Assembly: GCA_903876665.1 (NCBI GenBank)
Contig: CAIRAY010000178.1
Span: 1-34,683 of the forward strand
From: an uncultured Fibrobacterota bacterium
GTDB taxonomy: Bacteria; Fibrobacterota; Fibrobacteria; Fibrobacterales; Fibrobacteraceae
Reading direction: 5' to 3'
Length of the DNA: 34,683 nt
The notes under the pieces were generated by a model. It was not told where the DNA came from. It ran no database searches and was given only the letters and a program-made list of their open reading frames with translations. Position numbers and translations under genes: made by a program. This document shows, piece after piece, positions 8,801 to 17,100 of this stretch; the stretch's first letter is position 1, and the number at the start of each line of letters is the position of its first letter.

Positions 8801-8807
8801 CCACAAC

Positions 8808-10043
8808 ATGTCGTACCTATCCAAGACAGATCCCAGTATCCTGAACCTGATTACCAAAGAAACCTCGCGGCAGGAGCACGGCATTGAGCTGATTGCTTCC
8901 GAGAACTACACCTCCAAAGCGGTGATGGAAGCCACGGGCTCTACCCTCACCAACAAGTATTCCGAAGGCTATGTCGGCAAGCGTTACTATGGTGGTAACG
9001 AAGTCATTGACGAAGTCGAGGCCCTGGCCATCCAGCGCTGCAAGTCTCTGTTCGGTTGCGAGCATGTGAATGTGCAACCCCTTTCTGGCTCTCCTGCCAA
9101 TGCGGCCGTCTATTTTGCGACCATCAAACCCGGCGACAAGGTCCTCGGTTTGCAGCTGGACCATGGTGGACATTTGTCCCACGGCCATCCGGTCAATTTC
9201 TCTGGCTTGCTCTATAACTTTACCCAGTACCAGGTGAACAAAGACACCGGTCGTATCGATATGGACCAGGTGCGTGAAATTGCCTTGCGTGAGCGTCCCA
9301 AGATGATCATCGCTGGGTTCTCTGCCTACAGTCGCAATCTCGATTGGCAGGCTTTCAAGTCCATTGCGGACGAAATTGGCGCCATCACTTTTGCGGACAT
9401 CGCCCATATTGCCGGTCTCATTGCGGGCCAGGCCATCGAAAGCCCTGTGCCCTACTTTGACATTGTGACCACGACTACACACAAAACATTGCGCGGTCCC
9501 CGTGGCGCAATCATTATGTGCAAAGAAAAGTTCGCCAAGGATATCGACCGTGCCGTATTCCCAGGCATGCAAGGTGGTCCACATGACCACATGACCGCCG
9601 CCAAGGCTGTCGCCTTCCACGAGGCTTTGCAGCCCGAGTTCAAGGTCTACGCTAAAGATGTGATCGCCAACGCGCAGGCCATGGCTGCCGAGCTCATTGC
9701 CCGTGGCCATCGCATCATCTCTGGCGGAACCGACAACCATCTCATGGTGGTCGACATGACCGTCAAGGGTGTTCCCGGAAAGGAAGCCGAAAAAATTCTC
9801 GACGAAGTCGGCATCTCCACCAGTCGTTCCACCATTCCGTTCGACACGCGCAAGCCCATGGATCCTTCGGGCGTCCGTCTGGGAACCGCGGCGATCACCA
9901 CTCGTGGCTTCACCGTTGCGGACTCCAAGGCCGTGGCTAGCGTCATCGACCGCGCCATCGAACAACGCGCCGACAAGGTCGCCCTCGAAGGCATCCGTGG
10001 TGAAATCAGCGAACTCTGCAAAAAGCATCCGCTTTACATCTAA
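8808..10043 (+). CDS. glyA: Serine hydroxymethyltransferase
   Basis: A 411-residue PLP enzyme that interconverts serine and glycine with tetrahydrofolate, the main cytoplasmic source of one-carbon units and of glycine. The sequence shows ELIASENYTS near the N-terminus, the glycine-rich NKYSEGYVGKRYYGG segment, PLSGSPANAAVY, DHGGHLSHGHPVN, and the PLP-lysine motif TTTTHKTLRGPRG (Lys226). The C-terminal SGVRLGTAAITTRG is typical. Length matches the family. The ATG at 8808 is chosen over an in-frame start at 8649 because it follows GGAGA and because the extension would run back through the upstream terminator. The gene is monocistronic with terminators on both sides. Confidence 0.97.
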   Translation: MSYLSKTDPSILNLITKETSRQEHGIELIASENYTSKAVMEATGSTLTNKYSEGYVGKRYYGGNEVIDEVEALAIQRCKSLFGCEHVNVQPLSGSPANAAVYFATIKPGDKVLGLQLDHGGHLSHGHPVNFSGLLYNFTQYQVNKDTGRIDMDQVREIALRERPKMIIAGFSAYSRNLDWQAFKSIADEIGAITFADIAHIAGLIAGQAIESPVPYFDIVTTTTHKTLRGPRGAIIMCKEKFAKDIDRAVFPGMQGGPHDHMTAAKAVAFHEALQPEFKVYAKDVIANAQAMAAELIARGHRIISGGTDNHLMVVDMTVKGVPGKEAEKILDEVGISTSRSTIPFDTRKPMDPSGVRLGTAAITTRGFTVADSKAVASVIDRAIEQRADKVALEGIRGEISELCKKHPLYI

Positions 10044-10060
10044 ACGAAGCATCTAAAAGA

Positions 10061-10094
10061 AAACGGAGATCCACTTGGGTCTCCGTTTTTTTTT
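10061..10094. terminator. Terminator between convergent glyA and ahbC
   Basis: A 9-bp stem AAACGGAGA / TCTCCGTTT, extendable by two inner pairs, followed by an uninterrupted T tract to 10094. It serves glyA on the plus strand; the A-rich left arm offers a T tract on the minus strand too, so it may act in both directions. Confidence 0.9.
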
Positions 10095-10108
10095 GAAAGG
10101 GAAAATTT

Positions 10109-11359
10109 TCAGGCGATTCCGATTTCTTCGTCGGTCAGGTAGCAGGCTGGATCCGGTGCCCACAGGTCGCCGGTGGCCGCCTCGGCGCGGCAACGAATGT
10201 TTCCGCCACACACATCAAGGAAGCGGCATTGCGCACAACGTCCCGTGACGAAATCGCGCTTGTGCTTCAGCTGGCTCAGGAATTCGTCGCCCAAGGAATT
10301 TTCCCAAATTTGGGAAAAAGGCCGTTCGCGGATATTGCCGAGAATCTTTTCGCGCCAGAACTGGTCCGGGTGGACGGTGCCGTTCCAGCTCACGCAGCCA
10401 ATGCCTACGCCACTGGAATTGCCACCACCGATCTTCATCAATTCGAGGGCTTTGTCGGCCAACGGATGCCCTTCGCGCTTCATGCGTAAATAAATGTAAG
10501 GACCATCGCAATGATTGGCAACGGTAAGCAATTCGATTTCTTTGCCTTGCTGCTTCAGGCGTTCGGAGCCATCCAAAATGGTGTCCATGGCCCTGCGGGC
10601 TTCTTCACGGCTCAGGTCCGCATCGGCGATGCCGGCGCCCCGCCCGGCGTAGACCAGGTGATAGAAACAGGCACGGGGAATCCCCTCGTCGGCCAGCAAT
10701 TGAATGATACCGGGGAGCTCGTGGTGGTTCATTTTATTGATGGTAAAGCGCAGGCCCACTTTGAGCCCTACGGATAGGCAGGCTTGGATTCCGTCCAACG
10801 CCTTGCGGTAGGCGCCATTGACGCCACGGAACTTGTCGTTGATGGGTTGCAGGCCATCGAGGCTGATGCCCGCATAGGTGGTGCCCGCATCTTTAAGTTC
10901 CTGAGCCACAACGGCATCGATGAGAGTCCCGTTTGTAGATAGAACGGGTCGCATTCCTTTGTCGCGGGCGTAGCCGATCAGTTCGATCGCATCCTTGCGC
11001 ACCAGGGGCTCTCCGCCCGACATCAACAAAACCGGGGCACCGTATTGAGCCAGGTCGTCGATGAAAATTTTGGCTTCAGCGGTACTTAATTCATCAGGAT
11101 TGATGTCCTGGTTGGCCTTGGCGTAGCAATGGACGCATTTTAAGTTGCAACGGTTGGTGGAATTCCACACCACCACAGGGCGCTCATGGACCTTGCGCTG
11201 GCCGGTGAGCATCGCATGCGCCGAGCCTCCGGGCCGATGGCCACTGCCATGCCCAGGCTTGGCCGCGAGTGCTGCCTGTGCCGCAGAATCTTCCACTCCA
11301 TAGCGGAAGTTGTCGGTTTCAAAATAGTGCCCAAGATATAAGCGCGAAATACTAATCAT
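10109..11359 (-). CDS. ahbC: Radical SAM 12,18-didecarboxysiroheme deacetylase AhbC
   Basis: 416 residues. It is predicted to remove the acetate side chains of 12,18-didecarboxysiroheme to give Fe-coproporphyrin III, the middle step of the alternative haem route between AhbAB and AhbD. The N-terminal MISISRLYLGHYFETDNFRYG is typical of AhbC. It is followed by VVVWNSTNRCNLKCVHCYA with CX3CX2C, LLMSGGEP, STNGTLID, GISLDG, GLRFTINK, FYHLVYAGRG, and a cysteine-rich C-terminal region (GIGCVSWNGTVHPDQFWR, CAQCRFLDVCGG, DPACYLTDEEIG). A His/Gly-rich stretch at ~32-55 (PGHGSGHRPGG) before the radical SAM core looks like an insertion. It lies about 8 kb from its pathway partners, separated by a surface-protein gene and glyA. 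Confidence 0.93.
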   Translation of the reverse strand: MISISRLYLGHYFETDNFRYGVEDSAAQAALAAKPGHGSGHRPGGSAHAMLTGQRKVHERPVVVWNSTNRCNLKCVHCYAKANQDINPDELSTAEAKIFIDDLAQYGAPVLLMSGGEPLVRKDAIELIGYARDKGMRPVLSTNGTLIDAVVAQELKDAGTTYAGISLDGLQPINDKFRGVNGAYRKALDGIQACLSVGLKVGLRFTINKMNHHELPGIIQLLADEGIPRACFYHLVYAGRGAGIADADLSREEARRAMDTILDGSERLKQQGKEIELLTVANHCDGPYIYLRMKREGHPLADKALELMKIGGGNSSGVGIGCVSWNGTVHPDQFWREKILGNIRERPFSQIWENSLGDEFLSQLKHKRDFVTGRCAQCRFLDVCGGNIRCRAEAATGDLWAPDPACYLTDEEIGIA

Positions 11360-11372
11360 GCAGGCAAATCTA
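11360..11372 (-). promoter_or_regulatory. Candidate leaderless-type promoter of ahbC
   Basis: Minus-strand TAGATTTGCC with the TAGATT box at 11372-11367, then seven bases to the ATG. It matches the TAnnTTTG consensus. No Shine-Dalgarno is present. Confidence 0.5.
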
Positions 11373-11428
11373 GGAAATCCTGCGAGGTAAAGTATGCAAT
11401 CGAAAACCCTATGTAGCCGTTAGGGCTG

Positions 11429-12829
11429 TTACCAGGTCACTCCAAAGGAACCCTCTGCGCGGATTCCTTTGTAGTCGCCCAGGTATTGCCAGCCGCCCAT
11501 TTTTAGCCAGAAGCTTTGGTGGAGGTCGAACCAAATTTCGCCTCCCAGCTGGTCGTAGCGACGGGTCGTTGCGGGGTTCAGGAACTTGCGCGTGGTGGGG
11601 TCGGTAGGCGTGTGGATGTCGGTTACATGGCTTCCAAAAGCGTTGTCCTTGGCCACAGAGGAATAGGAAAGACGGACACGGACGGGGGCTAAAGCCAGCT
11701 CGTAGTGGGTGTAGAATTCTTGGCTGTTGGGGCCGAGGTCGCTCCCAAGAATTTGTCCGTAATGGGTGTATTGGTGGCTTGCTCCCAAATGATGGGTGTA
11801 GACCCAGGGCTCAATGCGGGTCCATTCCAGGCGCCATTCGGATTTAACAGGTCCATAATTTCGATGGTAATTTAGGCCTGCGGTAAGGGCCCATTTGTTG
11901 CCCCACCAGGAGTCGTCAAACATGGATAGGGGGGATTTTCCATCGTCCATCAGGTATTCAAAATAGGCTTCCCATTTGGGAATTCCGCGGAATACTCCAC
12001 TCATTCCCATACTTCCATTGTCGCGGTCGCCGATGTAGTGCTGGGCAAAGAAATAGGGGACAAACGGCATCGCATAAAGCCATTCCATGCTGCGTCCAAG
12101 GGAATCTCCGTCACGGTTGGGATTGGAGCCTTGGGCTTCTACTGTGGTCCCATATATCTGGGTTTCGAAGAGGGAAAATTCACTTTGAAGCGGGAGGTCT
12201 GCAGTGAGCCTATGGGTGTGGAAGTAGCGGGAATAGCCCCGGGTATGCATGGTTTCACCGCTGTATTGTTCATAGCGCAGCCATTTGATGTTCAGGTCAA
12301 ACCCCAGGAAGAGCAAGGGCGCGGGGCGCGGGTTGGCGGTGGTGGAATCCTGCCAGGGCCGGAAAAAATCCTGCTCTCCACGGAACCCTAATGGGTTGCG
12401 GTATGCGGGGCCAAAACGGAGATAATCGAGGCCTGCGCTCAGGGCAATAAAATCAGCCGGTTTATAGATGGATTGGGCGGTGATATAGTCCCAGGTTCTT
12501 CTTCCGGAATCCTGTGTGTTGTATGGGATGCCTCGGTCTGGTTCGTAATAATTGGGCGCGTAGGTACGGTTTGCCATATCAGTGTAGACGGTGGTGCGAC
12601 TGGTCCAGGTCCACTTTGGGGTAAATTCACCGTAGGCATGGAGCCTGGCCCAGGTACTGCTTTGAATGTGGGTCGGTCCCAGGTCCGTTACTTGAAGGGA
12701 TTCAGCGAGAGTCAGGCGAACGGCCGCCCAGCGGGTCCCCGTCGCATCCTTCAGATAAAAATGCGCGGTGCTATCGAAATTGGCGAAGGAAAACGAGCAC
12801 AGAAGTAGAAGGGAAAAAAGAAATTTCAT
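11429..12829 (-). CDS. Wzi-like capsule-assembly outer-membrane barrel protein
   Basis: 466 residues with a clean signal peptide (MKFLFSLLLLCSFSFA) and a pattern of alternating aromatic and polar strands ending in a terminal Trp (EGSFGVTW), the usual signal for barrel assembly. The segment ALSAGLDYLRFGPAYRNPL and the later YFFAQHYIGDRDNGSMGMSG resemble Wzi-type capsule assembly proteins, which anchor surface polysaccharide at the outer membrane. Family assignment rests on overall pattern and is moderate; another porin-like family is possible. No capsule biosynthesis genes are in the window. It follows the PorV-like gene in the same direction across a 185-bp gap carrying a palindromic repeat, and it has its own promoter candidate. 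Confidence 0.65.
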   Translation of the reverse strand: MKFLFSLLLLCSFSFANFDSTAHFYLKDATGTRWAAVRLTLAESLQVTDLGPTHIQSSTWARLHAYGEFTPKWTWTSRTTVYTDMANRTYAPNYYEPDRGIPYNTQDSGRRTWDYITAQSIYKPADFIALSAGLDYLRFGPAYRNPLGFRGEQDFFRPWQDSTTANPRPAPLLFLGFDLNIKWLRYEQYSGETMHTRGYSRYFHTHRLTADLPLQSEFSLFETQIYGTTVEAQGSNPNRDGDSLGRSMEWLYAMPFVPYFFAQHYIGDRDNGSMGMSGVFRGIPKWEAYFEYLMDDGKSPLSMFDDSWWGNKWALTAGLNYHRNYGPVKSEWRLEWTRIEPWVYTHHLGASHQYTHYGQILGSDLGPNSQEFYTHYELALAPVRVRLSYSSVAKDNAFGSHVTDIHTPTDPTTRKFLNPATTRRYDQLGGEIWFDLHQSFWLKMGGWQYLGDYKGIRAEGSFGVTW

Positions 12830-12841
12830 GCGGTAAATGTA
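12830..12841 (-). promoter_or_regulatory. Candidate leaderless-type promoter of the Wzi-like gene
   Basis: Minus-strand TACATTTACC; the TACATT box (12841-12836) ends six bases before the ATG. No Shine-Dalgarno. Confidence 0.45.
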
Positions 12842-12873
12842 CTAACATCGTCGACAATTATATGGCACGAATC

Positions 12874-12942
12874 TGTCATGCCCGGCACGGGCATCCTCGA
12901 CCCATTGGGCAATATTCTGTGATGCCCGTGCCGGGCATGACA
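12874..12942. repeat. Palindromic interspersed repeat A, copy 1
   Basis: Perfect 22-bp inverted arms (12874-12895 and 12921-12942, core ATGCCCGGCACGGGCAT) around a 25-bp interior. A second copy at 24366-24432 lies in the opposite orientation and an interior-only remnant is at 2962. It occupies the gap between the PorV-like and Wzi-like genes and could form a strong hairpin in a read-through transcript. Confidence 0.9.
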
Positions 12943-13014
12943 ATCATAGAATAACGCATGATAATCATTAATTACCCTGCATGTCGCAATGCCAATGACG
13001 ACATTAGTTAGTTG

Positions 13015-13992
13015 TTAAAATCCGGTGCGCAGGCCAACGCGGTGCTTCTGTCCCAGGCCGGTTTCCAGCAAGGTAACGGAATAATCCAGCGTGTAGGCTT
13101 TCCACTTCAAGCCAAAGCCAGCGGAGGCAAAGGATAGTTGATCCTGTGTGTCGGAAATATTCGACATGGTTCTTTGGGTGCCGAGGCGCACGACTGCCCA
13201 ATCGATGGGAACATATTCCAGGCCTGCATGCACCGTGGGTTGCACATAGCGGGGAACTTCGGCATCGAGTGCGATGGTCATTCCGCGGAACAACGCGGGG
13301 CGATAATGGGCGCTGGCCCGGATTCGGGTATTGAGCCCGAGGCCGTTCACGCCGTCCTGGGTATAGGCCCGGGCCTGTTGACCCAAATCCAGGACCGCCA
13401 GCCCAAATCCGAAGCGAGGGTAGGGGGAGCGCCACACGAGGCCCCAATCCAGGCCCCAGCCTAGGGCATCCTGGTCCCCAAATTCCGCATCATCGGACAA
13501 ATGGTCACGAACCAATTTTGCGCTCACCCCAAAAAGAATGTTTTGCAGAGGAAAAGACAAAGAAAGGTAGATCGCCTGATTAAAGGGTAGGTAGCTGGTG
13601 CCGGTGTTGAGGGCGTTCACATCGGTGCCTTCAATGGCATCGTAGGCTTTCCAAACCACGGTGGTCTGGAACAGATACTGACGGTATGGTGTATTATAAG
13701 CGAACAACCCTTGGTTGGCACCGAGGGCGCCCGTTTCCCAGGCGAGGGCAAAGTGGTGATGCAGGGTGGCGCGTTCCACGGTAGCCGGGTTCACCAGAAT
13801 CGACAAGGCGTCCTGTGTAGGGACGGATCCACCGGCTCCGGAAAGGGCCTGGGAGCGGGGTCCTTGGAAGGTTTCGAGGAACTGAAAGGCCCCGTTGCCT
13901 GAATGAGCGTCCCAATTTCGGAAGTCCGCAGCCTGTGAAGGCACAAAAATGGCCAATAAGGCCCACAAAAGTGATGATTTTTTAAAAGACAT
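13015..13992 (-). CDS. PorV/PorQ-family outer-membrane barrel protein
   Basis: 325 residues. A signal peptide (MSFKKSSLLWALLAIFVPSQA) is followed by a FadL-like start typical of the PorV/PorQ family: FLETFQGPRSQALSGAGGS, DALSILVNPATV and then alternating beta strands to a terminal Phe (HRVGLRTGF). PorV and PorQ act with the type IX secretion system at the outer membrane, PorV as a shuttle for substrates. Members of this broad family also occur outside type IX clusters, so the exact role is open. No other type IX component is in the window. The gene is divergent from tRNA-Lys, and the two promoters overlap. Confidence 0.72.
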   Translation of the reverse strand: MSFKKSSLLWALLAIFVPSQAADFRNWDAHSGNGAFQFLETFQGPRSQALSGAGGSVPTQDALSILVNPATVERATLHHHFALAWETGALGANQGLFAYNTPYRQYLFQTTVVWKAYDAIEGTDVNALNTGTSYLPFNQAIYLSLSFPLQNILFGVSAKLVRDHLSDDAEFGDQDALGWGLDWGLVWRSPYPRFGFGLAVLDLGQQARAYTQDGVNGLGLNTRIRASAHYRPALFRGMTIALDAEVPRYVQPTVHAGLEYVPIDWAVVRLGTQRTMSNISDTQDQLSFASAGFGLKWKAYTLDYSVTLLETGLGQKHRVGLRTGF

Positions 13993-14005
13993 TGATGTTA
14001 ATTTA
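13993..14005 (-). promoter_or_regulatory. Candidate leaderless-type promoter of the PorV-like gene
   Basis: Minus-strand TAAATT (14005-14000) ends seven bases before the ATG at 13992. The same bases read on the plus strand fall inside the TTTACA -35 candidate of the tRNA promoter, so the two promoters cannot be occupied together. Confidence 0.5.
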
Positions 14006-14031
14006 CAAAAACAAAAAAGTTGTGCTAAATT
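14002..14031 (+). promoter_or_regulatory. Promoter of tRNA-Lys
   Basis: TTTACA (14002-14007), an 18-bp spacer and TAAATT (14026-14031, continuing TAAATTTGCC). The mature tRNA 5' end is 10 bp downstream, leaving only a very short 5' leader. Confidence 0.65.
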
Positions 14032-14040
14032 TGCCTCTCC

Positions 14041-14112
14041 GGGCTAGTAGCTCAGTGGTAGAGCAGTGCCCTTTTAAGGCATGGGTCGAAGGTTCAATCC
14101 CTTCCTGGCTCA
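14041..14112 (+). tRNA. tRNA-Lys (anticodon TTT)
   Basis: The full cloverleaf can be drawn: acceptor GGGCTAG with CTGGCTC (two G-T pairs), D arm GCTC-AGTGGTA-GAGC, anticodon arm GTGCC-CTTTTAA-GGCAT with TTT at positions 34-36, variable loop GGGTC, T arm GAAGG-TTCAATC-CCTTC, discriminator A. The 3' CCA is not encoded. A strong terminator follows directly. Confidence 0.97.
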
Positions 14113-14114
14113 CG

Positions 14115-14152
14115 AAATTGGATCCCTGTAAAAGGGGATCCAATTTTTTTTT
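14115..14152 (+). terminator. Rho-independent terminator after tRNA-Lys
   Basis: Perfect 12-bp stem AAATTGGATCCC / GGGATCCAATTT with an 8-nt loop, merging into a long T tract ending at 14152. It also separates the tRNA from mfd. Confidence 0.95.
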
Positions 14153-14168
14153 GCCCCCACCGATTTCC

Positions 14169-14181
14169 TACCTTTCCCCCA
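14169..14181 (+). promoter_or_regulatory. Candidate leaderless-type promoter of mfd
   Basis: TACCTT (14169-14174) then seven bases to the mfd ATG at 14182. No Shine-Dalgarno is present in the C-rich stretch before the start, and the upstream terminator leaves no room for a longer leader. Confidence 0.45.
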
Positions 14182-17100
14182 ATGCAAGTAAATACACTAC
14201 GCGAACATCTCCTGGAGATGGGAATTCCAGGCCTGGTCCAGGTTTCTCCGGCCAAGGGATCCAGCATGCCCAGGGTCTCTGGACTATCTGTTCCCGGGCA
14301 GGCGGCCTGGGTTGCGCGTGAATTCTTGCAGGCCCGGTCGGTTCTCGTGGTGGCCCAAGATGCCCGTGCGGCGGAAATGTGGATTGAAAACCTGGAAGGA
14401 ATCCTGGGCGAGGACGATGTCTGCTCCTTCCCGGGGCTTGGAATCAAGGCCTACGAAGCCAAAGACCCTTTTGGAAGCGTCCTGGAAGATCGCCTTTTGG
14501 TGTTCCGACGCCTACGTCTCGGTCAGCCCCTGGTGGTGGTGACCACACTGGAAGCCCTGCTGGCCAAGCTGCCCCAGCCCGGATTCTTAGATGCGCGCAT
14601 TTTGCGCTTCCGCAAAGGGGACTTGTGCGACCCAGCGGAGCTACGCACGGCCTTGATTGATTTAGGCTTCCGGGAACAGCCAGTCGTCGAAAATGTGGGC
14701 GATTTTTCCCTGCGTGGTTGCATTATTGATGTCAATCCGCTTTTATCCGAGCACCCCATTCGTTTGGAATTATTCGGTGATGAGATCGAATCGATTCGCC
14801 ATTTTGATTTGTTTTCACAGCGCTCCCTCGACGCGTTGGAACAGGCTGAAATATACCCCATGGGCGAATTTCGGCCTGCCCCCAAGGAGTTTCAGGCGGG
14901 TCTGGCCCGCATGGAAAAGGAACGTGGTGCCATGGTCGCGAGTTCCTTTGCCAGTGCCTTCGCCAACGGAACGGTGCCAGGGCTTTGCTGGAAGCGGGCC
15001 TGGTTTGATGGATTACACACAAGCTTGTTGGACCATTTAAAAGACGGGGTCGTGTTCTGGGAAGAGCCCGATCTTTGTGCAGACCGGGTAAAAGGGATTG
15101 CGGCCCATTATACTGCGTCGGAATTGTACGCTCGTACTTCGGGTGATGCGCTTGTCTCCCGCACGGATCAGCTTTTGTTTACCTGGGACGAATTGCAAAA
15201 AGTCCGGGAATCCCGCCTGGGCCTTGGTTTCACCAGGGTTCGTTCGGATTCTTCCCGTTACACTCACATCCCCATGCACCCCCAAGAGCGCGGTCATGCG
15301 GGCCTGGATGGAGCGCTGGCGGAGATCGAAAATTTCCGCGTTCAGGGTGGCCAGGTTTGGCTGCTGGCGCCCAATGCCGGCCAAGCGGCGCGTTTGGTCC
15401 ATTTGCTGGAAGGCGCCGATGTGGATGGCGTTCTGGTGGGCCATGTCACCGAGGGCTTTTGGCTGGAAGAAGCCCGCACAGCCTACCTTACCGAGCATCA
15501 GATTTTCAATCGCTTCAGCCATCGCGCCCGCAAGCAAGGGGTGGCGAGCTCGAGTCAGCCTACGGTGCTGGTGGATTCGCTCAATCGGGGCGACTATGTG
15601 GTCCATCGCGATCATGGAGTAGGGCGCTATGTGGGCCTCACGCGCATTCTGGTCGAGGGTGCCCATGTGGACTGCGTTACCCTCGAGTATGCCGACCGGG
15701 ATCGCCTGAATTTCCCGGTTTCGGACTTGCATAAAATTGAGCGCATGAATCTGGAAGAGGACGCGCCACCTACTCTGCAAAGGCTCGGAGGCAAGGCCTG
15801 GGAAAATGCCAAAGCCCGTGTGCGCAAAAAAATCGTGGAGATCGCCAAGGATTTGGTGGAGCTTTACGCCAAGCGGCAAAGCGTTCAAGGCTATGCGTTT
15901 CCGCCCGATTCCGAAGCCGAAGCGGAATTTGAGCGGGCCTTTGAATATGAGCCCACTCCGGATCAGGTACGCGCCACCGCCGAGATCAAAGCCGATTTGC
16001 AGATTGAGCGCCCCATGGACCGTCTGGTCTGTGGCGATGTCGGGTTTGGGAAAACCGAAGTGGCCATGCGGGTTGCCTTCAAGGTGGTGCATGCCCGCAA
16101 ACAAGTATGCATCCTGGCACCGACGACCATCCTTGCCGCACAACATTACGAAACCCTCCGCTCCCGCTTTGCCGAGTGGCCCGTCGAGATCGACTTGGTG
16201 AACCGTTACCGCAGTCCTGCGGAAAAGAAAGATGTTTTCGAGCGCACCAAAGAGGGCAAAATCGACATCGTGGTGGGGACCCATTCTCTCCTTTCAGACA
16301 AAGTACTTTTTAAGGATCTTGGACTACTGCTGATTGATGAAGAACAAAAATTCGGAGTCAAACAAAAAGAAAAGATTCGCCAATTGCGAACCACGGTAGA
16401 CACCCTCTCCATGAGTGCTACCCCGATCCCGCGCACCTTGCATCTTTCTTTGACTGGCCTGCGCGACATTTCCTTGATCAATACTCCACCGCGCAACCGC
16501 CTTCCGGTGGAGACCCGGGTGATTCGTCGCAATGAACCGGTGATCGCAGAAGCCTTGCAAGAAGAGCTTGCCCGGGGTGGGCAAGTATTTGTGGTTCACG
16601 ACAAGGTAAAGGATATTTACGAGGTAGCGGAGTATATTCAGCGCATGGCTCCCACAGCGCGCTTAGCCGTGGCTCACGGGCAGATGAACGACAAGGATCT
16701 GGAAACCGTCATGGCTTCCTTCATGAGTCGTGAAGCGGATATTTTGCTTTCGACCAGCATCATTGAATCGGGTTTGGATGTCCCTAATGCCAACACCATC
16801 GTGATTTTAAATGCGCACCATTTTGGCATGAGCCAGCTCTACCAGATGCGTGGCCGCGTGGGTCGTTCCAGCGTGCACGCCTTGGCGCTTCTGGTCATCC
16901 CGGCCGAAGGGGATATTTCAAGCGACGCCGAAAAGCGCTTGGAAGCCTTGGAGCGCTTCTCGGATTTGGGAAGCGGATACCAGCTGGCCATGAAGGATCT
17001 GGAGATTCGGGGTGCGGGAAATCTGCTGGGCGAAGAGCAAAGTGGATTTGTGGAAGAAGTGGGCTTCGAGACCTACGTGCGCATGGTGCGCGAAGTGGTG

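Noticed and set aside
8675-8807. Glycine or folate-related riboswitch before glyA
   Set aside because: Most of the gap is the upstream terminator; the predicted leader is only about 25 nt.
8817-10052. 411-codon open frame antisense to glyA
   Set aside because: It mirrors the glyA frame on the other strand, has no family resemblance and no start signal; the plus-strand protein is unmistakable.
14143-14152. Poly-T run as a second slippage switch near mfd
   Set aside because: It is the T tract of a perfect 12-bp terminator stem after tRNA-Lys.
15037-16284. 415-codon open frame antisense to mfd
   Set aside because: Shadow of a high-G+C coding frame; the Mfd domains on the plus strand are complete.
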